Assembly: GCF_001687105.1 (NCBI RefSeq)
Contig: NZ_CP014595.1
Location: forward strand, 620,001-684,000
Direction: 5' to 3'
Source: Salipiger sp. CCB-MM3
Lineage (GTDB): Bacteria; Pseudomonadota; Alphaproteobacteria; Rhodobacterales; Rhodobacteraceae
DNA: 64,000 bases
Shown here piece after piece: positions 42,228 through 54,037 of this stretch. A program made the position numbers and the translations under genes. Each line of letters begins with the position of its first letter. Positions within the stretch are counted from its first letter, which is position 1. The notes under the pieces are model-generated. The model was not told the DNA's origin. It was given only the letters and a program-made list of their open reading frames with translations, and did not search any database.

Positions 42228-43286
42228 ATGAGCCTTGCCCAGACCCCGCCCATCTTTGACGGCCACAACGATCTGCTGCTGCGCCTGCTGCGCGGGGCCG
42301 TCAGTGCCAGCGACGTGGTCGGCGGGCTGAGCAGCGGCCACATTGACCTGCCGCGCGCGCGCTCGGGCGGGTTTGGCGGCGGCTTCTTCGCGGTCTTCGT
42401 GCCCAGCCCCTCGAAGTCGGGCGACGACATGGACGCGATGGCGCAGCCGCAATACGACCTGCCGCTGCCCGAGATGATCCCCCATGCCGAAGCGCTGGAG
42501 ACCACGTGGAAGGGGGTCGAGGCCTTCGAGGCGCTGGCCGAGGCGGGCGCCATCACCCCCTGCACCACCGCCGCCGAGATCGAGGTCGCGCTGACCGGCC
42601 CCAAGATGGCCGCTGTGCTGCACCTCGAGGGCGCCGAAGCCATCGGCCCGGACCTGAGCGAACTGCACGAGCTGCACGCCCGTGGGCTGCGCTCGCTCGG
42701 CCCGGTCTGGTCGCGCCCGACGATCTTTGGCAATGGCGTGCCCTTCCGCTTCCCCTCGACGCCGGATATCGGCGACGGGCTATCCGAAGCGGGCAAGCGG
42801 CTGGTCAAGGAATGCAATGATCTCAAGATCATGATCGACCTGTCGCATCTCAACGAAAAGGGCGTCGACGATGTGGCCGCGCTGACCGATGCGCCGCTGG
42901 TCGCCACCCATTCCAACGCCTATGCGGTCACCCCGCACGCGCGCAACCTCACCGACCGCCAGCTTGCGATGATCGCCGAGAGCGACGGTATGGTCGGCGT
43001 CAACTTCGCTTCGGCCTTCCTGCGCCCCGACGGGCGGATGGATCCCTCCTGCAGCCTCGACGTGGTGCTGCGCCACTTCGATCATCTGATCGAGAAACTC
43101 GGCGAGGACCGCGTCGGCTTCGGCTCGGATTTCGATGGCGCGACGGTGCCCGAGGGCATCACCGACATCGCCGGTCTGCCCAATCTGCGCGCCGCCATGA
43201 CCGCCCATGGCTTCGACGCCGCGTTGATGGAAAAGCTCTGCTCCGGCAACTGGCTGCGCGTGCTGCGCAAAACCTGGGGCGCGTAA
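42228..43286 (+). CDS. Membrane dipeptidase family (M19) peptidase
   Basis: A 352-residue zinc dipeptidase of the renal-dipeptidase fold. Metal-site motifs are FDGHNDLL at the N-terminus, LHLEGAEAIG (bridging Glu), ATHSNAYAV and GFGSDFDGA. It cleaves dipeptides, in some cases with a D-residue in second place. There is no signal peptide, so it is probably cytosolic. Co-transcribed with the upstream membrane protein gene. Confidence 0.92.
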   Translation: MSLAQTPPIFDGHNDLLLRLLRGAVSASDVVGGLSSGHIDLPRARSGGFGGGFFAVFVPSPSKSGDDMDAMAQPQYDLPLPEMIPHAEALETTWKGVEAFEALAEAGAITPCTTAAEIEVALTGPKMAAVLHLEGAEAIGPDLSELHELHARGLRSLGPVWSRPTIFGNGVPFRFPSTPDIGDGLSEAGKRLVKECNDLKIMIDLSHLNEKGVDDVAALTDAPLVATHSNAYAVTPHARNLTDRQLAMIAESDGMVGVNFASAFLRPDGRMDPSCSLDVVLRHFDHLIEKLGEDRVGFGSDFDGATVPEGITDIAGLPNLRAAMTAHGFDAALMEKLCSGNWLRVLRKTWGA

Positions 43287-43292
43287 CGCCCG

Positions 43293-43343
43293 CCCCTTCG
43301 TCTAGACGCAAATATCCCGGGGGTCCGGGGGCAGCGCCCCCGG
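43293..43343 (-). repeat. Composite intergenic element (variant box plus hairpin)
   Basis: On the minus strand a hairpin CCGGGGGC-GCT-GCCCCCGG (43325-43343) is followed by CCCGGGATATTTGCGTC and TAGACGAAGGGG. It keeps the order and orientation of the other composite copies, but the purine box is diverged. It follows the dipeptidase stop. Confidence 0.65.
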
Positions 43344-43410
43344 CTCTCCCGCCAGCGCTCCCCAGCCTTTGGGCTTTCGCACCCGGCCGCATCTGCTAGG
43401 GTCCTCCACA

Positions 43411-43506
43411 CCTAGGGGGGTCCCGGCAAGGGGCTGAGATACTGCTGGCATGCGTGCGGCGCAGTGACCCTTTGAACCTGATCCGGATCATGCCGGCGAA
43501 GGGACA
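43411..43506 (+). ncRNA. TPP riboswitch (THI element) upstream of thiD
   Basis: The conserved core is clear: GGGGGGTCCC, then GGGGCTGAGAT, then ACCCTTTGAACCTGATCCGG and TGCCGGCGAAGGGA. It ends 15 bases before the thiD ATG, over the Shine-Dalgarno region, so control is probably at translation initiation. Confidence 0.96.
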
Positions 43507-43521
43507 GGTGGAGCTGACCGC

Positions 43522-44394
43522 ATGCCCTCGCCGGCCTCATTTATGGAGGCCGCGCCCTTGACCACCCCCGACATAACTTCCCGTATGCCACCCCGCATCC
43601 CCAACGTGCTGACGATCGCGGGCACCGACCCCTCGGGCGGTGCGGGCATTCAGGCCGATCTAAAGGCCTTCAGCGCCAACCGTGCCTACGGCATGAGCGT
43701 GATCACCGCCGTGGTCGCGCAGAACACCCGCGGGGTGCGCGCGGTCGAGGCGCTGCCGCCAGAGTTTGTCGCGGCGCAGATCGACGCGGTCTTCGACGAT
43801 GTGCGAGTCGACGCGGTAAAGATCGGCATGGTCGCCAACGCCGAGATCATCCGCACCGTGGCCGAGCGCCTGCGGGCCCATGGCGCGCGCAGCATCGTGT
43901 TCGATCCGGTGATGGTAGCCAAAAGCGGCGACGCGCTGCTCGACCCCGAGGCGGTGGCGGCGCTGCGCGCAGATCTGGTGCCGCTGGCAACGCTGATCAC
44001 CCCCAATCTGCCCGAGGCCGCCGTGCTGCTCTCGCGCGGGGAGGACTGGAGCGCCGAGGAGATGGCCACAGAACTGCCCGCGCTGGCCGCCATGGGGCCA
44101 GAGGCGGTGCTGCTCAAGGGCGGCCATCTGACCGGCAGCCCCGAGAGCACCGACCTTCTGTGGTGGCAGGGACAGACCCGCAGCTACAGCGCGCCGCGCA
44201 TCGCCACCAAGAACGACCACGGCACCGGCTGCACGCTCTCTGCCGCCATCGCCGCGCTGCTGCCACGCAAGACGCTGCCCGAGGCGGTGGATGAGGCGAA
44301 GCGCTATCTGCAAGGCGCGCTGGCCGCGTCGGACCGGCTGGAGGTGGGCGGCGGCCACGGGCCGCTGCACCATTTTCACGAAATGTGGGGCTAG
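43522..44394 (+). CDS. thiD: Hydroxymethylpyrimidine (phosphate) kinase
   Basis: A 290-residue ribokinase-fold enzyme that phosphorylates HMP and HMP-phosphate in thiamine synthesis. The family core begins near residue 26 (NVLTIAGTDPSGGAGIQADLK); MVAKSGDALLD and the anion hole/catalytic base KNDHGTGCTLS follow. The ATG at 43522 has GGAG nine bases upstream and lies just after the riboswitch; later starts at 43543 or 43585 are possible because the first 25 residues are not conserved. Its stop codon overlaps that of thiE on the other strand (CTAG). Confidence 0.94.
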   Translation: MPSPASFMEAAPLTTPDITSRMPPRIPNVLTIAGTDPSGGAGIQADLKAFSANRAYGMSVITAVVAQNTRGVRAVEALPPEFVAAQIDAVFDDVRVDAVKIGMVANAEIIRTVAERLRAHGARSIVFDPVMVAKSGDALLDPEAVAALRADLVPLATLITPNLPEAAVLLSRGEDWSAEEMATELPALAAMGPEAVLLKGGHLTGSPESTDLLWWQGQTRSYSAPRIATKNDHGTGCTLSAAIAALLPRKTLPEAVDEAKRYLQGALAASDRLEVGGGHGPLHHFHEMWG

Positions 44395-45016
44395 GCCGCG
44401 GCCCAGGCGCGGGCAATCTCCCGCGCCGCTGCCGCAGGGTCCGGCTGGCCGCAGATCGCAGAGACCACGGCAAGGCCCTGCGCTCCTGCGTCCTTCGCCG
44501 GCGCGGCATGATGCGCCTTCAGCCCGCCGATGGCCACCGCGGGCACCGGGCAAGCCGCCACCTGCGCCGCCAGCCCGTCCCAGCCCACGGGCTGCTTGTG
44601 GTCGGGCTTGGTGGGGGTGGCAAAGACCGGCCCGGCCCCCACATAGTCCACCAGCGCGGGAGGGGCCGCCCGCGCCAGGTCCGGGCTTTCCACCGAGAGC
44701 CCCAGCAGCATCTCCGGGCCGACGCGCGCCCGCGCTTCGGCGGGGGTCATATCGCCCTGCCCCACGTGCAGCCCGTCCGCACCGATCACCCGCGCGGCCT
44801 CGACGTCGTCATTGACGATGAGCAGCGCGCCCGAGCCCGCCAGCGCCGCCTTCAGCGCCCGCCCGGTCTCGATCATTCGCGCGGTGCCGCCGTCCTTGTC
44901 GCGCAGCTGCACCATCGTGGCCCCGCCCTGCACCGCAAGACGCGCCGTTTCGACCAGGCCGATCCCGGCGCAGAGGCCGGGATCGAGCACCAGATAGACC
45001 GACAGGTCAAAGCGCC

Positions 45017-45020
<4 letters not shown>
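44391..45020 (-). CDS. thiE: Thiamine phosphate synthase
   Basis: A 209-residue TIM-barrel enzyme joining HMP-pyrophosphate and thiazole phosphate. Family blocks are ATMVQLRDKDGG, LLIVNDDVEAA, GADGLHVGQGDM, and GAGPVFATPTKPDH. Last gene of thiC-thiM-thiE, with a four-base overlap with thiM. Its stop is convergent with thiD. Confidence 0.94.
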
Positions 45021-47862
<2,842 letters not shown>

Positions 47863-47948
47863 TGAGTGGCGCCACCCTGCGGCGAGTCGGGTCGGGCGTC
47901 AAGGTGCGGCCTCGGCCCGGCGGGGCGCGGGCGAAGGCGGTCGGAGGC

Positions 47949-47970
47949 GTACTTGTGGAACAATGAAAGG
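47949..47970 (+). repeat. Degenerate type A intergenic box
   Basis: GTACTTGTGGAACAATG then AAAGG on the plus strand, three to four changes from the 10991-11014 copy. No gene starts downstream, so here it is not a ribosome-binding site. Confidence 0.5.
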
Positions 47971-48009
47971 CGCTGGTCGCGCCCAGCATGCACACGCCCG
48001 GAATGCACG

Positions 48010-48037
48010 AAGGGCGGCGCCGCATGGCACCGCCCTT
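48010..48037 (-). terminator. Hairpin downstream of fabD
   Basis: AAGGGCGGCGCC (48010-48021) pairs with GGCACCGCCCTT (48026-48037) with one mismatch, about 30 bases after the fabD stop. The T-run is better on the plus strand, so termination on the minus strand may be partial. Confidence 0.65.
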
Positions 48038-48066
48038 GTTTGCTGTTGGCTGAGCTGAGGCGCGCC

Positions 48067-49002
48067 TCAGACCGCTTCGAGCGCGGCCTTTACGTCATCG
48101 GGCGCGCCGATGTTGCGCAGCGTGGCCGGGCGGTGAATGCGCTTCACCATACCCGAGAGCGCTTTGCCCGCGCCGATCTCCCAGAACTCATCCGCGCCCT
48201 GCGCGACCATATACTCGACCGACTCGCGCCAGCGCACCGAGCCGGTGACCTGCTCGACCAGCAGCGCACGGATGCGGGCGGGATCGGTCACCGCCTCGGC
48301 GATCACATTGGCCACCAGCGGCACCTTGGGCGCGGTGATGTCGACCTGCTCCAGCGCCTCGGCCATGACCTCGGCGGCGGGGGCCATCAGCGCGCAGTGG
48401 AAGGGGGCGCTCACCGGCAGCAGCAGCGCACGCTTGGCGCCCTTCTCCTTGGCGATCTCCACGGCGCGCTCGACCGCAGCCTTGTCGCCCGAGATCACCA
48501 CCTGCGACGGGTCGTTGTCATTGGCCGCGGCACAGACCTCGCCCTGCGCGGCCTCTTCGGCGACGGCGCGGGCGGTGGCCAGATCGAGGCCCAGCAGCGC
48601 CGCCATGGCGCCCTGACCCACCGGCACCGCCTGCTGCATGGCCTTGCCGCGGGTGCGCAGCAGTTTCGCCGCATCGCCGACGCTCAGCGCGCCCGCGGCG
48701 GTCAGAGCCGAATATTCGCCCAGCGAGTGACCCGCGACGAAGCTGGCCGCTCCGATCTCGATGCCCTCGGCCTCGAGCGCGCGCATCGCCGCCAGCGAGG
48801 TTGCCATAAGCGCGGGCTGGGCGTTTTCGGTGAGGGTGAGCGTCTCGATGTCGCCGTCCCAGATCAGCGACGAGAGGCTCTCGCCCAGCGCCGCGTCCAC
48901 CTCGTCGAACACGGCTTTCGCCGCCGGATAGGCCTCGGCCAGCGCCTTGCCCATGCCGATGGTCTGCGCCCCCTGACCGGGGAAGATGAAGGCTCGCGTC
49001 AT
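48067..49002 (-). CDS. fabD: Malonyl-CoA:ACP transacylase
   Basis: A 311-residue enzyme that loads malonyl groups on acyl carrier protein for fatty-acid synthesis. The active-site Ser lies in GHSLGEYSAL, FPGQGAQ is the N-terminal motif, and the catalytic His is in APFHCALM. AGGAGA lies ahead of the ATG at 49002. Here it stands alone, without fabG or acpP next to it. Confidence 0.96.
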   Translation of the reverse strand: MTRAFIFPGQGAQTIGMGKALAEAYPAAKAVFDEVDAALGESLSSLIWDGDIETLTLTENAQPALMATSLAAMRALEAEGIEIGAASFVAGHSLGEYSALTAAGALSVGDAAKLLRTRGKAMQQAVPVGQGAMAALLGLDLATARAVAEEAAQGEVCAAANDNDPSQVVISGDKAAVERAVEIAKEKGAKRALLLPVSAPFHCALMAPAAEVMAEALEQVDITAPKVPLVANVIAEAVTDPARIRALLVEQVTGSVRWRESVEYMVAQGADEFWEIGAGKALSGMVKRIHRPATLRNIGAPDDVKAALEAV

Positions 49003-49108
49003 GATCGTCTCTCCTAAGGCTCGCGCGGTCGGGTTCTGGCGCGCTTTGGCGCGCAGTCCTAGCGCCAAGCGCCCCGTCGCGCAACGCCTCCGCTGAGCGT
49101 CCCCATAG

Positions 49109-49172
49109 GCTTCTTCTCTTCAAAAATACGCCGGGGGAGCCGCGCCCCGGCGCGGCGGGGGCAGCGCCCCCG
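49109..49172 (-). repeat. Composite intergenic element upstream of fabD
   Basis: Minus strand: hairpin CGGGGGC-GCT-GCCCCCG (49156-49172), a GC-rich spacer, CCCCCGGC, then the type B box GTATTTTTGAAGAGAAGAAG (49109-49131). It lies 106 bases upstream of fabD and in the divergent region before the binding-protein gene. Confidence 0.75.
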
Positions 49173-49287
49173 GGCAACGGCGCCAACCGAAAACTCCCGC
49201 ACAGCACCTTGGTAAGAGGCGACGTTCCGGCGTAAGAGGGTCGTAGCGGTCTGCCCCCGCGCCGCGCAACAGGAGAAAGACGCCGCA

Positions 49288-50511
49288 ATGACCCTGCTTC
49301 GACGCACCGTTCTCGCCACCGCCGCCGCATTGGCGCTGGTCCCGGCCGCCGCGCTCGCCCAGGAGAGCACCGATGCCCCGATCAAGATCGGCGACATCAA
49401 CCACTACAAGCGCCTTGCAGCCTTCGCCGAGCCCTACCGCAAGGGCATCGAACTGGCGGTCAGCGAAATCAATGCGGACGGCGGCGTGCTGGGCCGTCCT
49501 CTGGAGTTCGTCTTCCGCGACGATCAGGGCGATCCCGCCGAGGCGGTGCGCATCGCCGAGGAATTGATGACCCGCGACGGCACGGTGATGCTCACCGGCA
49601 CCATCCTCAGCAACGTCGGGCTCGCGCTCAGCTCCTACGCCGCCGAGAAGCAGCACGTCTATCTCGCCTCCGAGCCGCTGGCGGACACTCTGGTCTGGGG
49701 CTCGGGCAATCCCTACACCTTCCGGCTGCGCACCTCGACATGGGTGCAGGCGGCGATGCTGGCCGAGCAGGCGGCAACCACCGACGCCATCCGCTATGCC
49801 ACCATCGCGCCGAATTACGCCTATGGCACCGAGGCGGTCGAGGCCTTCAAGACCAACCTCAAGCGGCTCAAGCCCGAGGTGGAGTTCGTCGCCGAGCAAT
49901 GGCCCGCGCTGTTCAAGATCGACGCCGGCGCCGAGGTACAGGCGCTGGAGCGCTCCAAGCCCGACGCGATCTACAATGTCACCTTCGGCACTGATCTGGC
50001 CAAATTCGTCCGTCAGGGCACCGACCGCGGCCTCTTCGACGGGCGCGACGTCTACGGGCTGCTGACCGGCGAGCCGGAATATTTCGAGCCGCTCGGCGAG
50101 GAGGCCCCCGAGGGCTGGTTCGTCACCGGCTATCCTTGGTATGATTTCGCCGCGGACACGCCTGGCGGTGCCTTCGTCGGAGCTTATGAAGAGATGTTCG
50201 GTGAAACCCCGAAGAACGGCAGCAACGTCGGCTATCTGACCGCGCTCTCGGTCGCCGCCGCCATCGAACGCGCCGGCAGCACCGAGACCGAGGCGATCCG
50301 CGAAGCCTTCGAGGGGCTCGACATTCCCGACACGCCGATCGGGCCGCTGCACTACCGCGCGCTCGACAACCAATCGACCTTGGGCGCCTACGTTGGCACC
50401 ACGGCGCTGAACGATGCGGGCGAAGGCGTGATGGTGGACTGGTCCTACAAGGACCCCACACCCTACATGCCCTCCGACGAGGACATCCGCAAAATGCGCC
50501 CCGCCGACTGA
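49288..50511 (+). CDS. Branched-chain amino acid-type ABC transporter binding protein
   Basis: A 407-residue exported type I binding protein of the LivJ/LivK family. The signal peptide is about 25 residues (cleavage after AAALA or AALAQ). Family blocks are PIKIGDINHYKR, GIELAVSEINADGGVLGRPLEFVFRDD, and VMLTGTILSNVGLALSSYA. It is the first gene of a complete transporter (permease fusion, LivG, LivF). The ligand could be branched-chain amino acids, an amide or a related compound. Confidence 0.9.
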   Translation: MTLLRRTVLATAAALALVPAAALAQESTDAPIKIGDINHYKRLAAFAEPYRKGIELAVSEINADGGVLGRPLEFVFRDDQGDPAEAVRIAEELMTRDGTVMLTGTILSNVGLALSSYAAEKQHVYLASEPLADTLVWGSGNPYTFRLRTSTWVQAAMLAEQAATTDAIRYATIAPNYAYGTEAVEAFKTNLKRLKPEVEFVAEQWPALFKIDAGAEVQALERSKPDAIYNVTFGTDLAKFVRQGTDRGLFDGRDVYGLLTGEPEYFEPLGEEAPEGWFVTGYPWYDFAADTPGGAFVGAYEEMFGETPKNGSNVGYLTALSVAAAIERAGSTETEAIREAFEGLDIPDTPIGPLHYRALDNQSTLGAYVGTTALNDAGEGVMVDWSYKDPTPYMPSDEDIRKMRPAD

Positions 50512-50540
50512 GGCGCTCCGGGGGAGGCCGCGCTGCCTCC

Positions 50541-50604
50541 CCTTTCATCTTTCCGCAAATACTCCGGGGTGAATTGGCCGCAAGGCTATGAGGGGCAGCG
50601 CCCC
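50541..50604 (-). repeat. Composite intergenic element inside the liv-type operon
   Basis: Minus strand: hairpin GGGGC-GCT-GCCCC (50592-50604), spacer, CCCCGGAG, then the type A box GTATTTGCGGAAAGATG and AAAGG (50541-50564). It lies in the 123-base gap between the binding-protein and permease genes, antisense to them. Confidence 0.75.
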
Positions 50605-50634
50605 GCCCCCTTCCCCATCCGAGCCTTCCCCACC

Positions 50635-52494
50635 ATGGCCTTCTTCCTCGCCCAGTTCCTGACCGGCCTCGCCAATGCCGCGGCGCTGTTTCTCGTGGCC
50701 TCAGGGCTGTCGCTGATCTTTGGCGTCACGCGGATCGTGAACTTCGCGCATGGGTCCTTCTACATGCTCGGGGCCTTTATCGGCGTGACCCTGATGGAGG
50801 TGCTGCCGGGCGCGGTCGGCTTCTGGGGAGCGATCGTGCTGACCGGGCTTGCCGTGGGGCTGATCGGCGCGCTGGTCGAAGTGATCGTGCTGCGCCGCAT
50901 CTACCGCGCGCCAGAGCTCTTTCAGCTTGTGGCCACCTTTGGGGTGATCCTCGTCATTCAGGATCTGGCGCTGATGATCTGGGGTGCCGAAGACCGGCTC
51001 GGCCGGCGCGCGCCGGGGTTGCGCGGGGTCTGGCGCATCTTCGGCGAGCCGGTGCCCAAGTATGACATCGTTCTGATCGCGCTCACGCCGGTCATCCTGC
51101 TGGCGCTGTGGTATCTGATCACCCGCACCCGGCTGGGTATCCTCGTGCGCGCCGCAACGCAGGACCGCGAGATGGTCGGCGCGCTGGGGGTCAATCAGGC
51201 GTGGCTCTTCACCGGGGTCTTCGCGCTCGGCTCGGCGCTGGCGGGCTGGGGCGGCGCGCTGCAACTGCCCAAGGGCGGGGCCGATCTCCTGATGGATTTT
51301 AACATCATCGGCGCGGTCTTCGTGGTGGTGGTGATCGGCGGCATGGGCAGCCTGCCGGGGGCCTTCATCGCCTCGGTGTTGATTTCTGTGCTGGGGGTCT
51401 TCGGGGTGACCTACCTGCCGCAATCGACGCTGGTGCTGATGTTCGTGGTCATGGCGGTGGTGCTGATCATCCGCCCCTATGGTCTGCTGGGCCGCGAGGA
51501 GGTGGCGGGCGAGCATGGGCAGGTCGGCGCGCCCGAGACGCCCATCCGTCCCTATGGCCCTTTCGGGATGGCGCTCACCGCCCTACTGCTTGCAGCCCTC
51601 GCCGCGCTGCCGCTCTTTGCCGACCAGTTCCTGATGGTGCTGGTGATCGACATCGTGGTCTTCGCGCTTTTCGCCGCCAGCCTGCATTTCATCCTCGGCA
51701 GCGGCGGGCTGGTGAGCTTCGGGCATGCGGCCTTCTTCGGCGGCGGGGCCTATGCCGCGGCGCTGCTGGTCTACCACACCGAGACCCCGATGGAGCTGGC
51801 CTTCCTCTTCGCGCCGCTGGCAGCGGGGCTGCTGGCTCTGGGTATCGGCTGGTTCTGCATCCGCCTTTCGGGGGTCTATTTCGCCATGCTGACACTCGCC
51901 TTCAGCCAGCTTGTCTGGTCGCTGGCCTTCCAATGGCGCAGCGTCACGCGCGGCGACGACGGGCTGATCAACATCTGGCCGGCAGACTGGCTGAACGGCA
52001 CTATGCCCTATTACTACTTCACGCTGGCCTTCGGCGTGGGCGGCATCCTCACCCTGCGCCATATCATTCATGCGCCCTTTGGCTACGCGCTGCGCTCCGG
52101 ACGCGACAGCCCGCGGCAGGCCGAAGCCATGGGGATCAACGTCAAGCGGGTGCAGCTGATGGCCTTCGCGCTGGCCGGTATGATGGCGGGGCTCGCGGGC
52201 GGCCTCTTCGTCTTCTCCAAGGGATCGGTCTTTCCCACCGAGCTTGAGATCGTCAAGAGTTTCGACGCGCTGATTGTGGTCTTCCTCGGCGGGGTGAAGA
52301 CGCTCGCGGGCGGCGTGGTGGGTGCCAGCTTCATGACCACGGTCGAGCACTGGCTCACCCGGCTTGAATACTGGCGGCTGCTGCTGGGGCTGGTGATCAT
52401 CGCCGTGGTCATCCTGATGCCCGAGGGCATCGTCGGCACCCTGCGCAGGCTGGCGGGCCGTCTGCACCACAGCGACGAGGAGCAGAGCCGATGA
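50635..52494 (+). CDS. Fused LivH-LivM type ABC permease
   Basis: A 619-residue inner-membrane protein joining both permeases of the branched-chain amino acid family. The LivH-like half (about 1-285) has GLSLIFGVTRIVNFAHGSFYMLGA and GGMGSLPGAFIASVLI; the LivM-like half (about 315-600) has GGLVSFGHAAFFGGGAYAAAL and GGVKTLAGGVVGASF. A linker of about 30 residues (GREEVAGEHGQVG) joins them. ATG at 50635 is preferred over a GTG at 50569 that would add a non-membrane tail. Its stop overlaps livG (ATGA). Confidence 0.93.
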   Translation: MAFFLAQFLTGLANAAALFLVASGLSLIFGVTRIVNFAHGSFYMLGAFIGVTLMEVLPGAVGFWGAIVLTGLAVGLIGALVEVIVLRRIYRAPELFQLVATFGVILVIQDLALMIWGAEDRLGRRAPGLRGVWRIFGEPVPKYDIVLIALTPVILLALWYLITRTRLGILVRAATQDREMVGALGVNQAWLFTGVFALGSALAGWGGALQLPKGGADLLMDFNIIGAVFVVVVIGGMGSLPGAFIASVLISVLGVFGVTYLPQSTLVLMFVVMAVVLIIRPYGLLGREEVAGEHGQVGAPETPIRPYGPFGMALTALLLAALAALPLFADQFLMVLVIDIVVFALFAASLHFILGSGGLVSFGHAAFFGGGAYAAALLVYHTETPMELAFLFAPLAAGLLALGIGWFCIRLSGVYFAMLTLAFSQLVWSLAFQWRSVTRGDDGLINIWPADWLNGTMPYYYFTLAFGVGGILTLRHIIHAPFGYALRSGRDSPRQAEAMGINVKRVQLMAFALAGMMAGLAGGLFVFSKGSVFPTELEIVKSFDALIVVFLGGVKTLAGGVVGASFMTTVEHWLTRLEYWRLLLGLVIIAVVILMPEGIVGTLRRLAGRLHHSDEEQSR

Positions 52495-53261
52495 CCGAGA
52501 TCCTCCGCGCCGAGCACCTGCGCAAAAGCTACGACGGCTTCCTCGCGGTCGAAGACGTCTCCTTTTCCGTGCGGCAGGGCGAGCTGAAGGCACTCATCGG
52601 CCCCAATGGCGCGGGCAAATCCACCTGCTTCAACATGCTCTCCGGGCAGCTCAGGCCCACCGCGGGCGAGGTCTATCTCGGCGGTGCGCGGATCACCGGT
52701 CAGCGCCCGCGTGACATCTGGCGTAAAGGTGTCGGGCGGACGTTCCAGATCACCGGGACGTACCGGTCTATGAGCGTCATCGAGAACGTGCAGATGGCGC
52801 TGATCAGCCACCATGGGCGCATCTTCTCTTTCGGAGCGCGGACGTGGAAGCTCTATCGCGACGAGGCGCTGGAATTCCTGCGCACGGTCTCGCTCGAAGA
52901 TCAGGCCGACCGCCCCTGCTCGGTGCTGGCCTATGGCGATCTCAAGCGGCTGGAACTGGCCATTGCGCTCTGCCACCGCCCGCGCCTTCTTCTGATGGAC
53001 GAGCCGACGGCGGGCATGGCCCCCTCGGCGCGTATCGAGCTGATGCAGCTGGTCGCCGACATTGTGCGCGACGAGGGGCTGTCGGTGCTGTTCACCGAGC
53101 ACGACATGGATGTGGTCTTTGCCCATGCCCATCACATCATGGTGCTGAACCGGGGCCAGCTGATCGCCGACGGCAGCGCCGAAGAGGTGCGCCGCGATCC
53201 CAAGGTGCAAGAGGTCTATCTGGGCGGCGGGACGCTGTTCAAGGAGGCGCAGGATGCTTGA
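52491..53261 (+). CDS. livG: ABC transporter ATP-binding protein, LivG type
   Basis: A 256-residue ATPase. Walker A GPNGAGKST, signature LAYGDLKRLELAIAL (a LivG-style YGD variant of LSGGQ) and Walker B LLLMDEPTAGMAP are intact. It is coupled to the permease gene by four bases and overlaps livF by eight. The symbol reflects family, not proven substrate. Confidence 0.92.
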   Translation: MTEILRAEHLRKSYDGFLAVEDVSFSVRQGELKALIGPNGAGKSTCFNMLSGQLRPTAGEVYLGGARITGQRPRDIWRKGVGRTFQITGTYRSMSVIENVQMALISHHGRIFSFGARTWKLYRDEALEFLRTVSLEDQADRPCSVLAYGDLKRLELAIALCHRPRLLLMDEPTAGMAPSARIELMQLVADIVRDEGLSVLFTEHDMDVVFAHAHHIMVLNRGQLIADGSAEEVRRDPKVQEVYLGGGTLFKEAQDA

Positions 53262-53955
53262 GCTCAAAGGCATCCACAGCTTCTACGGCAAGGCGCATAT
53301 CCTCAGCGATCTGAGCTTTGCGGTGCAGCGCGGCGAGGTGGTGGCGCTTCTGGGGCGCAACGGGGCGGGCAAATCCACCACGATGAAATCGGTGATGCAG
53401 CTGCTGCGCCCGCGACAAGGCTCGGTGCGCTTCGAGGGGCGCGAGCTGGTGGGGCTGCCTGCCTATCGGGTCGCCAAGGCCGGGCTCGGCTATGTCCCCG
53501 AGGACCGGCGCGTGTTCACCGATCTGACGGTGCTGGAGAACCTCGAGGTCGGGCGCCAGCCCCGGCGTGAGGGCGCGCCGCATTGGACCGTCGAGCAGCT
53601 GTTCGAGCTTTTCCCCAACCTCGCCGAGCGCCGCAACAACCGCGGCAAGCAGATGTCGGGCGGCGAGCAGCAGATGCTGAGCATCGCACGCACCCTGATG
53701 GGCAACCCGGCGCTGCTGCTGCTCGACGAGCCCTCCGAGGGCATCGCGCCGGTGATTGTCGAGCAGATGGCGCGCAGCATCGCGGCGTTGAAATCGCAGG
53801 GGCTGACGGTTCTCATCTCCGAGCAGAACCTGCATTTCGCCCGCGCCGTGGCAGACCGGGCGATCATCCTCGAATCCGGGCAGAAGAAATTCGACGGCAG
53901 CTTTGAAACGCTCGAAAAACAACCAGAAATCCGCGACGCCTATCTTTCGGTCTAG
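53254..53955 (+). CDS. livF: ABC transporter ATP-binding protein, LivF type
   Basis: A 233-residue ATPase. Walker A GRNGAGKST, GYVPEDRRVFTDLTVLENL, signature MSGGEQQMLSIARTL, and Walker B LLLLDEPSEGIAP are typical of LivF. Last transporter gene of the operon; a marR-family gene follows after 82 bases. Confidence 0.92.
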   Translation: MLELKGIHSFYGKAHILSDLSFAVQRGEVVALLGRNGAGKSTTMKSVMQLLRPRQGSVRFEGRELVGLPAYRVAKAGLGYVPEDRRVFTDLTVLENLEVGRQPRREGAPHWTVEQLFELFPNLAERRNNRGKQMSGGEQQMLSIARTLMGNPALLLLDEPSEGIAPVIVEQMARSIAALKSQGLTVLISEQNLHFARAVADRAIILESGQKKFDGSFETLEKQPEIRDAYLSV

Positions 53956-53958
53956 CCA

Positions 53959-53978
53959 TTGACGCCAAATAGCGCCAA
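53959..53978. promoter_or_regulatory. Candidate marR promoter/operator
   Basis: TTGACGC-CAAATA-GCGCCAA is a 20-base dyad with one mismatch, starting with a TTGACG that could be a -35 box, 59 bases before the regulator start. MarR proteins commonly bind such dyads in their own promoter; this is inference by position. Confidence 0.45.
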
Positions 53979-54037
53979 TCACGATTGCCGCAGCCGCCGC
54001 CGCGCCTTAGGTCTGGAAGGACCGGAGGACTTTGCGC

